Source of the DNA: Bacillota bacterium
Lineage (GTDB): Bacteria; Bacillota; Clostridia; Oscillospirales; Ruminococcaceae
Direction of reading: 5' to 3'
NCBI GenBank assembly: GCA_023415575.1
Contig: JAEZKF010000055.1
Coordinates: forward strand, 1 to 64,000
Length of the DNA: 64,000 nt
Below are positions 32,869 to 42,726 of the stretch, in pieces; positions within the stretch are counted from its first letter, which is position 1; every line of letters begins with the position of its first letter. The position numbers and the translations under genes are program-made. The notes under the pieces were generated by a model. That model was not told where the DNA came from and made no database searches. It saw only the letters and a list, made by a program, of their open reading frames with translations.

Positions 32869-34320
32869 ATGAAACTATCACAGCTTTTGGGACGCATCAA
32901 TTGCCTGTCCGGCGCACAGATACCAGATGCCGAAATATCCCTGGTGACCAGTGATTCCCGCAGGGTGACGGATAATACCCTGTTTGTAGCGATAAAGGGC
33001 GAAAAGTTTGACGGGCACAACTTCGCAAGCGACGCACTCAAGCAGGGCGCCGTGGCGGTAATCGCCGAGCGGGATTTAGGCCTTGAGCGGCAGATACTCG
33101 TGCCGAACACGCGCGCCGCTTACGCCCTTTTGTGTGCCGAGATGAGCGGAAATCCTGCAGAGAAGCTGAAGCTCATCGCCGTAACTGGAACCAACGGCAA
33201 AACCACAATCACATACCTGCTCAAGCAGATACTCGAATACGCGGGCAAGAAAACGGGGCTTATCGGTACCATCCATGTGGAGATTGGCGATATGACCCTG
33301 CCTGCCAAACACACCACACCCGACCCCGCCGAGCTTCACGCCCTGTTTGGCCGTATGGTTGCGGCGGGCTGTGAATACGTCGTGATGGAGGCATCCTCCC
33401 ATGCCCTCGACCAGCACCGACTGGACGGGTGTATGTTTGAAGCCGGCATCTTCACAAACCTCACGCAAGACCACCTTGATTACCACCTGACGATGGAGAA
33501 TTACTACAGCGCGAAAAAGAAGCTGTTTGACAGCTGTCGGGTCGGTATTATCAATCTCGACGATGAGTACGGCAAACGCCTGCTTAATGAAATCCCATGC
33601 AAGGCGGTCAGCTATTCGGCGGACGACGACATGGCGGACTACACCGCCAAAAGTGTAGAGAAGCACCGCAACGGTGTGAACTTCGCCTTTGTTGGCAAAG
33701 GGGTTATCGAACGGGTATCCTTCTGCATGCCGGGGTCTTTTTCGGTATCGAATGCCATGGCTGCTTTGTCCTGCATGGTATCCCTCGGTTTTGAGCCTTC
33801 GGTTGTTGTGCAGGGGCTTAACCGGTGCAGGGGGGTAAAGGGCCGCGCAGAAGTTCTGTATGCGGGCAGTGACTTTACCGTCATCTGCGATTACGCGCAC
33901 ACCCCGGATGGCCTTGAAAAGGTATTATCAACCGTTCGCGAGTTTGCCCCAAAGCGGGTGGTGGCCCTGTTCGGGTGCGCGGGCAACCGCGACCGAACCA
34001 AGCGCACCAAGATGACACACACGGTTGGGCTAAACTGTGATTTTGCCATTCTGACCTCCGATAACCCGCGCAGTGAAGACCCCCAGCAGATTATTGACGA
34101 CGCCCTCCCGGGGTTTGAAGGAACGGGAGTAGAATACAAGGTAATCGTCGACCGCTACGAGGCAATCCGGTGGGCGATTGAAAACGCGCAGCAGGATGAT
34201 GTTATCGTTCTGTGCGGCAAGGGCCATGAGGATTATCAGGTGCTCAGCTTTGGCACCGTATCCTTTGACGAGCATGAGATAGTCAAAAAGCTCATAGCCC
34301 AGCGCGACGCAAAGCAATAG
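32869..34320 (+). CDS. murE: UDP-MurNAc-tripeptide synthetase MurE (meso-DAP type)
   Basis: This 483-residue Mur ligase adds the third amino acid to UDP-MurNAc-L-Ala-D-Glu. It has the P-loop TGTNGKTTITYLL, HTTPDPAELHALF and EASSHALDQHR. The substrate-selecting motif DNPRSEDP indicates meso-diaminopimelate rather than lysine, and GKGHEDYQ is near the C-terminus. ATG 32869 follows GGGAGGCGG. An in-frame ATG at 32851 is too early. It lies between the PBP gene and murF, the canonical order. Confidence 0.96.
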   Translation: MKLSQLLGRINCLSGAQIPDAEISLVTSDSRRVTDNTLFVAIKGEKFDGHNFASDALKQGAVAVIAERDLGLERQILVPNTRAAYALLCAEMSGNPAEKLKLIAVTGTNGKTTITYLLKQILEYAGKKTGLIGTIHVEIGDMTLPAKHTTPDPAELHALFGRMVAAGCEYVVMEASSHALDQHRLDGCMFEAGIFTNLTQDHLDYHLTMENYYSAKKKLFDSCRVGIINLDDEYGKRLLNEIPCKAVSYSADDDMADYTAKSVEKHRNGVNFAFVGKGVIERVSFCMPGSFSVSNAMAALSCMVSLGFEPSVVVQGLNRCRGVKGRAEVLYAGSDFTVICDYAHTPDGLEKVLSTVREFAPKRVVALFGCAGNRDRTKRTKMTHTVGLNCDFAILTSDNPRSEDPQQIIDDALPGFEGTGVEYKVIVDRYEAIRWAIENAQQDDVIVLCGKGHEDYQVLSFGTVSFDEHEIVKKLIAQRDAKQ

Positions 34321-34347
34321 ACCGCTTTGAAGTGGAGGAATCGGGAT

Positions 34348-35733
34348 TTGAAGCCATGGATGTTAAACGACATTGCCCGTCTGTTCGGGGCAATTGTCTC
34401 GGAGAATATCACAGTATTAGATGTATGCACCGATTCGCGCGCCATTACCCCCGGTTGTCTGTTTGTTGCGCTTGAGGGAGAGCGGTTTGACGGGCACGAT
34501 TTTGTGCACGAGGCCTTTGCAAAGGGCGCTGTTGCAGCCGTTTGCCGCAAGGAGATTAAGGATGCCGAAAAGCCTGTTATCTACGTTAAGGATACCCAGC
34601 GTGCGCTGATTACCATAGGCTGCGCCTACCGCCTGCAATATGACATCCCCATTGTCGCGGTAACGGGCAGCGTTGGCAAAACCACAACCAAGGATATGAT
34701 AGCGTGTGCTTTGAGCGCAAACTGTAAAACGCTCAAAACCGAAGGCAACCGCAACAATGAAATCGGCCTGCCGCTCACATTACTCAACCTTGACGAAACT
34801 TATGGGTGTGCGGTCTTGGAGATGGGAATGACCCACCTTGGCGACCTTACACTGTTGTCCTCGGCGACCCTACCCAAGGTCGCCGTTATCACCAATATCG
34901 GTGTTTCTCACATTGAAAACCTCGGCAGCAGGGAGAACATTCTCAAGGCAAAGCTTGAGATTACCGAGGGTCTCCCCGAAAACGGAACCCTCATACTCAA
35001 TTATGATGACGACCTGCTTTCCGACATAAAAACCTATTGTGACCTTGCTATAATATCCTACGGTATCGAAAATACGGCAGCGGATGTTACCGCAAAAAAT
35101 ATCGCCCGTGAGGGTGAAGAAACTCACTTTACCATCCGATATAAAGATGGGGAATATCCTGCCCGTATTCCGTGCATCGGTACGCACAATGTGTTAAACG
35201 CCCTCGCCGCATTCAGCACAGCGGCTGCATTGGGATTTGACCTAGTAAAAAGCACGGCAGCGCTCGGGTCGTATGTGCCGTCCGGTATGCGCCAAAAAAT
35301 TGTGCGCCGCGGCGGCTTTACCGTGATTGAGGACTGCTACAACGCAAGCCCTGATTCCATGCGGGCAGCGCTCGGTACACTCAAAACCCTCAGGGATGAA
35401 TCGGGCGGCAGAAGCATCGCTGTTCTTGCCGATATGCTGGAGCTCGGCAGCTACTCAAAGTCCGCTCATGAAACGGTTGGCCAGCTTGCAGGGCAAACCG
35501 AGGCCGATATCCTGATTGCCTACGGCTCTGAGGCAGCCCACATCGCAAGGATAGCGCAGGAGCACGGCGTTCGTGAGGTGCACTATTTCAAGGATAAGAC
35601 CCAAGCCGCCCAAAAGCTGATTGAAACGGCTAAGCCCGGAGATACCATCTTGTTTAAGGGCAGCCGTGGTATGCGGCTTGAGGACATCATCGAGCGCTTT
35701 TACTCAGGCACGGATAACAATGCAAGGGATTGA
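34348..35733 (+). CDS. murF: UDP-MurNAc-tripeptide:D-alanyl-D-alanine ligase MurF
   Basis: This 461-residue Mur ligase attaches D-Ala-D-Ala, completing the UDP-MurNAc-pentapeptide. It has the ATP-binding VTGSVGKTTTKDMIA, NRNNEIGLPLTLLN, EMGMTHLGDL and the C-terminal DCYNASPDSMRAAL. The start is TTG 34348 behind TGGAGGAAT (34331-34339). A TTG at 34327 in the same frame lies before that SD. It starts 27 bases after murE. Confidence 0.96.
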   Translation: MKPWMLNDIARLFGAIVSENITVLDVCTDSRAITPGCLFVALEGERFDGHDFVHEAFAKGAVAAVCRKEIKDAEKPVIYVKDTQRALITIGCAYRLQYDIPIVAVTGSVGKTTTKDMIACALSANCKTLKTEGNRNNEIGLPLTLLNLDETYGCAVLEMGMTHLGDLTLLSSATLPKVAVITNIGVSHIENLGSRENILKAKLEITEGLPENGTLILNYDDDLLSDIKTYCDLAIISYGIENTAADVTAKNIAREGEETHFTIRYKDGEYPARIPCIGTHNVLNALAAFSTAAALGFDLVKSTAALGSYVPSGMRQKIVRRGGFTVIEDCYNASPDSMRAALGTLKTLRDESGGRSIAVLADMLELGSYSKSAHETVGQLAGQTEADILIAYGSEAAHIARIAQEHGVREVHYFKDKTQAAQKLIETAKPGDTILFKGSRGMRLEDIIERFYSGTDNNARD

Positions 35734-35763
35734 CCCCCAGTTTACTAAAAGGATGTTTTGCAA

Positions 35764-36774
35764 ATGAACTCGACTGCAACGATTGTCACGGCCCTGATTG
35801 CCTTTGTTGTTACCGCCGTGATCGGACGCGGACTGATACCCTATCTTACAAAACTGCGCTACGGTCAGACCATTAAGGAGATTGGTCCCACCTGGCACAA
35901 GAATAAACAGGGCACCCCGACAATGGGCGGCATAATGTTTATCGTGGGTTCCCTCTCAGGCCTCGTCGTAGGACTGATAGCCCTTTCTCTACTAAAAGGC
36001 GATATGATAGAAGCTACTGCCCGCCTTGAGAACATCAAGCTTGCGGCAGGAGTCCTCCTTGCTTTAGCCAACGGCTTTATCGGCTTTACCGACGACTACA
36101 TTAAGGTAGTAAAGAAGAGAAACCTTGGTCTTACCGCCACCCAAAAAACGATAATGCAGGTGCTTGTGGCAATACTATACCTGCTTACCATCTACCTTGC
36201 GGGCGACCATAGTACCACGATGATTGTTCCATTTATCGGCCCCTGGGATATGGGCCTGTTCTACTATCCCTTCTCAGTGCTGGTCATCTACTTCATGGTC
36301 AATGCCGTCAACCTCTCCGACGGAATCGACGGACTGTGTGCTTCGCTGACCTTTGTCTGCAGTGTTACCTTAATGCTCATGTGCGCGATGCTTGCGCAGT
36401 ATAAGCTCGGTATATTCTCTGTGGCGATTGCCGCAGCCTGCATCGGATTCTTGGTTTGGAACTTTTATCCCGCTAAGGTTTTCATGGGCGACACCGGCTC
36501 GATGTTCTTGGGCGGAGCGGTGGTTGCCATCAGCTTTGGCATTAACATGCCCGCATTCTTAGCCCTTGCGGGAATTGTATACGTCATAGAAGCACTTTCC
36601 GTAGTTATTCAGGTAATCAGCTTTAAGCTGACCAAAAAACGGGTATTCAAGATGAGCCCGATTCATCACCACTACGAGATGTCGGGCTTTAGCGAAGTGA
36701 AGATTGTAATGTCATTCTCGCTGGTCGGTGTCATCGGCGGCGCTCTTGCCCTGTGGGCAGTAACAATGATCTAA
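35764..36774 (+). CDS. mraY: Phospho-N-acetylmuramoyl-pentapeptide transferase MraY
   Basis: This 336-residue polytopic membrane enzyme has about ten helices and makes lipid I from UDP-MurNAc-pentapeptide and undecaprenyl phosphate. Signatures are KNKQGTPTMGGIMF, FIGFTDDYIKV (catalytic DD), NAVNLSDGIDGL, FMGDTGSMFLGG and SPIHHHYEMSG. ATG 35764 follows AAAGGATG. The next gene is ftsW after 36 bases. murD, normally found here, is missing. Confidence 0.97.
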   Translation: MNSTATIVTALIAFVVTAVIGRGLIPYLTKLRYGQTIKEIGPTWHKNKQGTPTMGGIMFIVGSLSGLVVGLIALSLLKGDMIEATARLENIKLAAGVLLALANGFIGFTDDYIKVVKKRNLGLTATQKTIMQVLVAILYLLTIYLAGDHSTTMIVPFIGPWDMGLFYYPFSVLVIYFMVNAVNLSDGIDGLCASLTFVCSVTLMLMCAMLAQYKLGIFSVAIAAACIGFLVWNFYPAKVFMGDTGSMFLGGAVVAISFGINMPAFLALAGIVYVIEALSVVIQVISFKLTKKRVFKMSPIHHHYEMSGFSEVKIVMSFSLVGVIGGALALWAVTMI

Positions 36775-36810
36775 CCTTGCTATCTTCACGTTGATTGGGG
36801 TGTGTCCTGT

Positions 36811-37941
36811 TTGAAGTTTAGTCTAAAATCGGTGTTTGGTAGGCCGAAAGGCGGCATGGACATTACCTTTTTTCTATTCACACTAGCCCTGCTTGGCATG
36901 GGGCTTATCATGCTGTTCTCATCAAGCTATGCGTATGCCCTGTATTACTACGGAGACAGCTACATCTTTATTAAGAATCAGCTGCTCTTCTCGGTGTTGG
37001 GCGTTGCAGCCATGCTTTTTATCTCCTATATTGATTATCATATCCTGCACCGCTTTGCACTGATTGTTTACATCGGCGTCATCGGGCTATTGATATTTGC
37101 ACTGTTCTCTCCGCCGATTAAGGGCACCCACCGGTGGATAGAGCTCTTCGGCATACAGTTTCAGCCATCTGAAATTGCAAAGTTCGGCGTTGTCCTCATC
37201 CTTGCACATGTCATTTCGCACAACGTCGCGATAATGAGTAAATTCCAGGGCTTTCTCTTGTGCTTTGCGTTTTTGGGGCCGGTTGTCGTACTGGTTTTCC
37301 TTGAAAAACACCTATCCGGTACTATCCTAATTACCCTATTGGGTGCGGTCATTATGTTTATCGGCGGCGTAAAGATTCGCTGGTTTGCCTTGTTTGGCTC
37401 AGTGGGTGCAGCGCTTGCGGGCGCATATATCGTGTTAACCAACAAGATGTCATATGCCATGGAACGTATTCAGGTGTGGCTCGACCCGACCATTGACCCT
37501 TCCGGCGCGGGCCATCAGATACTGCAATCACTGTACGCCATCGGGTCGGGAGGCCTGCTCGGACAAGGGCTGGGGAACTCCCGCCAAAAGTATCTGTACG
37601 TTCCAGAGCCGCAAAATGACTTTATCTTTTCAATCGTCTGTGAAGAGCTCGGTTTTGTGGGCGCGGCGTTGATTATCATCCTGTATGCGCTGTTTGTGTG
37701 GCGCGGGTTTGTAATCGCGATGCGGGCGCGCGACCGCTTTGGTTGTCTGCTCGCCATGGGACTTACTACCCAGATTGGTGTTCAGGCAATCCTGAACATC
37801 GCGGTAGTAACAGGCACCATACCCAACACCGGAATCAGCCTGCCGTTCTTCAGCTACGGCGGCTCCTCGCTGGTCATGTTGCTTTGTCAGATGGGTGTTG
37901 TGCTGTCGGTTTCCCGATATTCGGTGCTTGAGAAGTCATAG
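36811..37941 (+). CDS. ftsW: Lipid II polymerase FtsW (SEDS family)
   Basis: This 376-residue SEDS protein has ten membrane helices and polymerises lipid II at the septum with its class B PBP. Conserved features are GTHRWIELFGIQFQPSEIAKFGVVL, LGNSRQKYLYVPEPQNDFIFSIVCEELGF and TIPNTGISLPFFSYGGSSL. The start is TTG 36811 with GGGGTG upstream; GTG 36802 overlaps this SD. It sits between mraY and murG. Confidence 0.95.
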   Translation: MKFSLKSVFGRPKGGMDITFFLFTLALLGMGLIMLFSSSYAYALYYYGDSYIFIKNQLLFSVLGVAAMLFISYIDYHILHRFALIVYIGVIGLLIFALFSPPIKGTHRWIELFGIQFQPSEIAKFGVVLILAHVISHNVAIMSKFQGFLLCFAFLGPVVVLVFLEKHLSGTILITLLGAVIMFIGGVKIRWFALFGSVGAALAGAYIVLTNKMSYAMERIQVWLDPTIDPSGAGHQILQSLYAIGSGGLLGQGLGNSRQKYLYVPEPQNDFIFSIVCEELGFVGAALIIILYALFVWRGFVIAMRARDRFGCLLAMGLTTQIGVQAILNIAVVTGTIPNTGISLPFFSYGGSSLVMLLCQMGVVLSVSRYSVLEKS

Positions 37942-37976
37942 CATACCTATTATGTTTAAAAGGGATTGAATGCAAT

Positions 37977-39092
37977 ATGCGCATAGTCTTTACCGGCGGC
38001 GGAACGGCCGGACACATCAATCCGGCGCTTGCGGTTGCGGGTTATCTGCGTGACCGCGAAAAGGACGCGCAGATTCTATACATCGGCAATCAAAACGGCA
38101 TGGAGGCACAGCTTGTGCCTGCACAGGGCTTTGCCTTTGCCGGTATCCATGCGCGGGGTATTGTGCGCAGTACAAGGCTTGGCGCAATCAAAAAGAACGT
38201 CAACGCTGTGATTCAGCTTTACGAGGCTAAAAAAGAAGCTGCGAAGATTTTAGCAGACTTTAACCCCGACTTGGTGCTCGGCACCGGCGGGTATGTCAGC
38301 GCCCCTGTTATCATTCAGGCGGCGTCGATGGGCATTAAAACACTTACCCATGAGCAGAATGCCTTTCCGGGCATTACGACAAAACTCGTTTCCAGACATG
38401 TGGACAAGGTTTTACTCGCGGTAGAGGAGGCTAAGGCCCACCTTAGCCCCAAAGCCCAGTGTGTTGTCACGGGCAACCCCATCCGCGAGGAGATCATCTT
38501 TTATAAAAAGGACAAGGCACGGGTAGAGCTGGGATTTGATGACCGTCCCTGCATTCTGTCGTTTGGCGGAAGCCTTGGGGCGCGCGCCATCAACGAGGCA
38601 GTTGCCGATTTGATGGCATGGCACAGCAAGGATAAGTCGGTTTACCATATCCACGGAACCGGAAAACAGGGCTACGATACCTTTATGGCCCTGCTTGCCG
38701 AGCGCGGTGTTTCGCTCAAAGACAACCCGCAGATTATGGTGCGCGAGTACATAGATGATATGCCGCGCTGCAACGCGGCGGCTGACCTTGTCATCTCGCG
38801 TGCGGGAGCAATCACACTCAGCGAGATTCAGGCATCGGGCAAGGCCTCTATCCTTATCCCTTCGCCTAATGTAACCGAGAACCACCAATACCACAATGCA
38901 ATGGTTCTTGCCAAAAACAACGCGGCCGTTGTCATTGAGGAAGAGGAGCTTAGCGGCGATAAGCTTATACAAACGGTAGGCGACCTAATTACTCATCCGG
39001 ACAAACTCTCGGCTTTGTCCGCGGCGGCAGCGCGCCTTGCAATCGTGGACGCAAACGAGCGTATTTACCGCGAGATTAAGCAACTTTTATAG
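37977..39092 (+). CDS. murG: UDP-N-acetylglucosamine:lipid I transferase MurG
   Basis: This 371-residue GT-B glycosyltransferase adds GlcNAc to lipid I, forming lipid II at the inner membrane face. The N-terminus is MRIVFTGGGTAGHINPALAVA, followed by VLGTGGYVSAPVIIQA, HEQNAFPGITTKL, LSFGGSLGARAINEAV and SRAGAITLSEIQASGKASILIPSPNVTENHQ. Length and motif order are standard. It is followed by a 130-base gap and murA2. Confidence 0.97.
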   Translation: MRIVFTGGGTAGHINPALAVAGYLRDREKDAQILYIGNQNGMEAQLVPAQGFAFAGIHARGIVRSTRLGAIKKNVNAVIQLYEAKKEAAKILADFNPDLVLGTGGYVSAPVIIQAASMGIKTLTHEQNAFPGITTKLVSRHVDKVLLAVEEAKAHLSPKAQCVVTGNPIREEIIFYKKDKARVELGFDDRPCILSFGGSLGARAINEAVADLMAWHSKDKSVYHIHGTGKQGYDTFMALLAERGVSLKDNPQIMVREYIDDMPRCNAAADLVISRAGAITLSEIQASGKASILIPSPNVTENHQYHNAMVLAKNNAAVVIEEEELSGDKLIQTVGDLITHPDKLSALSAAAARLAIVDANERIYREIKQLL

Positions 39093-39223
39093 CAAATATC
39101 CGTTCTTTCACAATCCCGATAAAGTAAGCATAGTATGGCTTGTGAGGGAAAAGTCTCTACGGAAATGTTATTTTTTCGTAGGCACCATCCCTTTGCTCTG
39201 CTTATTTGAAGGGGTGCAAAGAC

Positions 39224-40480
39224 ATGAATAAATACTTGATTGAGGGCGGAGAAAAGATCGTTGGCGAAATCAAGGTTCAAGGGGCAAAGAACAGTGCGCT
39301 GCCCATTCTTGCCGCAAGCATTATGTGCAATGGCGAAAGTGTAATCGGCAACTGCCCGGACCTCTCTGATATCGCTGCTGCCCGCAATATCATCGATTAT
39401 CTCGGTTGTAATACAACATCCGACGGACACGTTATCTCCATACATACCGCAGGCTTGTCCAGAAGCGACATTCCAACTCATCTCATGCGCGAGATGCGCT
39501 CCTCTATTGTATTCTTAGGCGCTATCCTGGCTAAAACAGGCAGAGCAAGGATATCCTTTCCCGGCGGCTGCGAGCTCGGCCCACGACCAATTGACCTGCA
39601 CATATACGGACTTAAACGGCTCGGTGCCGAGATTACGGAAGACCACGGCTACATCGACTGCACACTGCCAAACGGTCTGATTGGTGCACATGTTGCACTA
39701 TCCTTTCCCAGTGTGGGTGCAACCGAAAACATCATGATTGCCGCCACCCTTGCCAAAGGTGAAACGTCAATCTCAAACGCGGCAAGGGAACCTGAGATTA
39801 TAGACCTTGCAAATTACCTAAATGCCTGCGGCGCAAAGATAAAGGGCGCAGGTGAGAGCACAATATACATCAGCGGTGTGCAGGAGCTGCACGGAACAAC
39901 CCACGAGGTCATTCCCGACCGCATTGCCGCAGCTACCTTTTTGTGCGCAGCAACCGTTACCAAGGGCGAGATTCTTTTAAAGGATATGAAGCCTCGTCAC
40001 ATTGGCGCAATTTTGCCGGTGTTAGAGCAGGCCGGATGTAAGATTATCCTTTCGAATAACAGCGTCTATCTTAAAAACAGTTCCCGCCCCAAGGCGGTTC
40101 AGACGATACGCACCATGCCGTACCCGGGATTCCCCACCGATGCGCAGGCGCCGATTATGGCTGTGGCATCGATTGCGGACGGTACGAGCATTTTTGTGGA
40201 GAATATATTTGAAAACCGCTTTAAGCATGTAGCGGAGTTGACCCGACTGGGGGCGAAAATCAAGCTGGAGGGTAGGGTAGCGGTAGTAGAAGGTGTACCC
40301 AACCTCTACAGCGCAAACGTAGAATGCACCGACCTGCGCGGGGGTGCTGCGCTTGTCATCGCAGCACTGGCGGCAGAAGGTGTCACCGAAATCAACAACG
40401 TGCGCCACATAGACCGCGGATACGAGCGGATGGAGGATACCCTCAGGGCATTGGGCGCAAAAATTACTAGAGTTGACTAA
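39224..40480 (+). CDS. murA: UDP-N-acetylglucosamine 1-carboxyvinyltransferase (second copy, dcw cluster)
   Basis: This 418-residue MurA paralogue of the gene at 9.3 kb has IKVQGAKNSALPILAASI, the catalytic-Cys loop SFPGGCELGPRPIDLH and PYPGFPTDAQAPIM. Both paralogues keep the active cysteine, so both should be functional and fosfomycin-sensitive. Start ATG 39224 follows AAGGGGTG. Position between murG and ftsQ is common in Clostridia. Confidence 0.95.
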   Translation: MNKYLIEGGEKIVGEIKVQGAKNSALPILAASIMCNGESVIGNCPDLSDIAAARNIIDYLGCNTTSDGHVISIHTAGLSRSDIPTHLMREMRSSIVFLGAILAKTGRARISFPGGCELGPRPIDLHIYGLKRLGAEITEDHGYIDCTLPNGLIGAHVALSFPSVGATENIMIAATLAKGETSISNAAREPEIIDLANYLNACGAKIKGAGESTIYISGVQELHGTTHEVIPDRIAAATFLCAATVTKGEILLKDMKPRHIGAILPVLEQAGCKIILSNNSVYLKNSSRPKAVQTIRTMPYPGFPTDAQAPIMAVASIADGTSIFVENIFENRFKHVAELTRLGAKIKLEGRVAVVEGVPNLYSANVECTDLRGGAALVIAALAAEGVTEINNVRHIDRGYERMEDTLRALGAKITRVD

Positions 40481-40527
40481 AATGACGTATTATTCGGTTT
40501 AAGCAGTGGAAAGGGCATGGTTTTGCA

Positions 40528-41406
40528 ATGGGCAGCACAGCAAAAAACACAGCAAAAAAGCGGCGCAGACGCAAAAGAAGTGTGGCTTCGTATGCCCTGC
40601 CCGTTGTCATGCTCATGACCATCCTGCTTGTGATACTTTCGTACAAGCTCCTACGCGTAAAAACCATAACCGTCGAGGGTACTACCCGTTATCAAACCGG
40701 TGAGATTATCGCAGCCAGCGGACTTGAGCTCGGCTCGAGTATGTTTAAGATAAAGCCCAGTGCCATCAATGGGGCGATAGAGCGCTCCTTAAGCTACATA
40801 GGCAAGGCGCAGCTGCGGTTTGAACTGCCCACTACGGTTGTTCTATCCGTGGAGGAGGCAAAGGTGATTGCCTCAGTGTATTATAACGGCGCTTATGTTC
40901 TCGTCAGCGACAGCTACAAGGTACTGCAGCCTGACTCGCCCACCCCTGATGTTGAGGTTCCGGTTATCACCGGCATGAAGCTGCAACAGCCCAAAGCGGG
41001 CGAACCGTTAGCAGGGGAGACCGAGGAGGACATAACCATCCTCAAGACCTTGTTTGACGCACTAGCGAAGTACCAAATGCCGAAGATCCTTTCCATCGAC
41101 CTTGAGAATATCTCGAACATAAAACTGTTGTGTGAAAACAACAATACCATTCTTTTGGGTGGCCCCAGTGAGCTTGATTACAAGCTGGAATTTGTCAGCG
41201 AGATTGCAAGACAGTGTGAAAACGACGGAACATTCTCGGGGGTCGTGATTAACGCCCAGGCAATCGACGGTGGGACAAGCCTTTCCGTCAGTGTACTGCC
41301 CGCAGCGCCTAATTCGGTACCAACCCAATCGGAGACCTCATCCGAGGAAGGGCCGAATGAGGATAACAGCACCGACAACAAAGAGGCTGACAGTCAAAAT
41401 AATTAG
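40528..41406 (+). CDS. ftsQ: Cell division protein FtsQ/DivIB
   Basis: This 292-residue bitopic protein has a very basic cytoplasmic tail (AKKRRRRKRSV), one membrane helix (VVMLMTILLVILSYKLL) and an extracellular POTRA domain (VKTITVEGTTRYQTGEIIAASGLELGSSMFKI). A beta domain follows, then a disordered Ser/Glu/Asn tail. It joins FtsL and DivIC in the septal activator complex. It follows murA2 after 47 bases. Confidence 0.9.
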   Translation: MGSTAKNTAKKRRRRKRSVASYALPVVMLMTILLVILSYKLLRVKTITVEGTTRYQTGEIIAASGLELGSSMFKIKPSAINGAIERSLSYIGKAQLRFELPTTVVLSVEEAKVIASVYYNGAYVLVSDSYKVLQPDSPTPDVEVPVITGMKLQQPKAGEPLAGETEEDITILKTLFDALAKYQMPKILSIDLENISNIKLLCENNNTILLGGPSELDYKLEFVSEIARQCENDGTFSGVVINAQAIDGGTSLSVSVLPAAPNSVPTQSETSSEEGPNEDNSTDNKEADSQNN

Positions 41407-41473
41407 AATAATGTCATATATATGGTAGATAAACCATAGCTATTTGAATATTTAGACGTCAAGATGTTGTATT

Positions 41474-41502
41474 TTGCCTGAAAATCTGATAAATTATATA
41501 CA
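41474..41502 (+). promoter_or_regulatory. Candidate promoter of ftsZ
   Basis: TTGCCT (41474-41479), a 17-base spacer and TATACA (41497-41502) in an AT-rich 168-base gap between ftsQ and ftsZ. Separate ftsZ promoters are common in other bacteria. Confidence 0.4.
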
Positions 41503-41574
41503 TGAGCATCCAGATAAAGCTAGTTATAACTATCAGATGGTTTTTGGGTATATGTATTTTAGGGGGAAGTTCAA

Positions 41575-42669
41575 ATGCCGATGAAGTTTGTGTTCAGCGA
41601 GGACTTTGACAAGGTTGTAAACATAAAGGTAGCAGGTGTTGGCGGAGGCGGCGGCAACGCTGTGAATCGCATGATTGAAAGTGGTGTGCGCAGCGTAGAG
41701 TTTCTCTCTATAAATACTGACCAGCAGGTGCTATCCTGCTCGCTCGCTCCTCATAAAATACAGATCGGCGAAAAGCTCACTAAGGGCAGAGGTGCAGGCG
41801 GTTCCCCTGAAAAGGGACAGCGTGCTGCCGAGGAGAGCCGTGAGGAGATTGCTGCGGCGCTCAAGGGTACGCAGATGGTGTTTATTACCGCCGGTATGGG
41901 CGGCGGCACCGGTACAGGTGCGGCGCCCGTCGTTGCAGAGATTGCCCGTGACTTGGGCATCCTGACCGTTGGTATTGTTACAAAGCCCTTTGACTTTGAG
42001 GGCAAGCGCCGCATGGCGCAGGCGGAGGAAGGCATTGCAAACCTCCGTGAGCGCGTGGATGCGCTGGTTGTCATCCCCAACGAGCGCCTAAAGATGATTT
42101 CTCAGCAGAAGATTACGCTTCTTAACGCCTTTGCAGCCGCGGATGATGTGCTTCGCCAGGGCGTGCAGAGCATCTCGGATTTGATTAATGTTCCCGGTCT
42201 TGTAAACTTAGACTTTGCCGATATCTGCACCGTGATGAAGGATGCAGGATATGCCCACATGGGCGTTGGCAGCGCAGCCGGCAAGGATAAGGCAGAGCAG
42301 GCGGCAGCCCTGGCAATCTCAAGCCCACTGCTGGAAACCTCCATTGAGGGCGCGCGCGGTGTTATCATCAACATCACAGCCTCTAAGGATGTAGAGCTTG
42401 AAGAGGTAGAGCGTGCATCCACCATGATTTCCAAGGCTGCACATCCCGATGCAAACATCATCTGGGGCGCTGCGTTTGATGATTCGCTTGATGATGAGAT
42501 GCGCATCACTGTTATTGCAACAGGGTTTGACAACGAGAAGATTACAAGCCCAGTCATGGATTTCTCCTTCGCCGGTATCACCGACACATCTGTGGATGAA
42601 AAGGTGCAGGAGGAAGAGGACAAGGACTACATAGACCTGCTAAAGATCTTTAACAACAAGAAATTCTAA
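41575..42669 (+). CDS. ftsZ: Cell division GTPase FtsZ
   Basis: This 364-residue tubulin-like GTPase forms the division ring. It has KVAGVGGGGGNAVNRMI, the tubulin signature GGGTGTGAAPVVAEIA, the GKRRMAQAEEG synergy region and NADFADI-type residues (NLDFADICTVM). The C-terminal tail ends DYIDLLKIFNNKKF rather than the usual DIPxFLR-type conserved peptide. It carries no adjacent ftsA, so membrane tethering probably depends on SepF or another anchor. A GGGGGAAG SD precedes ATG 41575. Confidence 0.97.
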   Translation: MPMKFVFSEDFDKVVNIKVAGVGGGGGNAVNRMIESGVRSVEFLSINTDQQVLSCSLAPHKIQIGEKLTKGRGAGGSPEKGQRAAEESREEIAAALKGTQMVFITAGMGGGTGTGAAPVVAEIARDLGILTVGIVTKPFDFEGKRRMAQAEEGIANLRERVDALVVIPNERLKMISQQKITLLNAFAAADDVLRQGVQSISDLINVPGLVNLDFADICTVMKDAGYAHMGVGSAAGKDKAEQAAALAISSPLLETSIEGARGVIINITASKDVELEEVERASTMISKAAHPDANIIWGAAFDDSLDDEMRITVIATGFDNEKITSPVMDFSFAGITDTSVDEKVQEEEDKDYIDLLKIFNNKKF

Positions 42670-42726
42670 GGTCTTCTGCCAAAGTGGGCAGATAACCTTT
42701 GGAGGATGAAAGGTGCTTACACTGCA

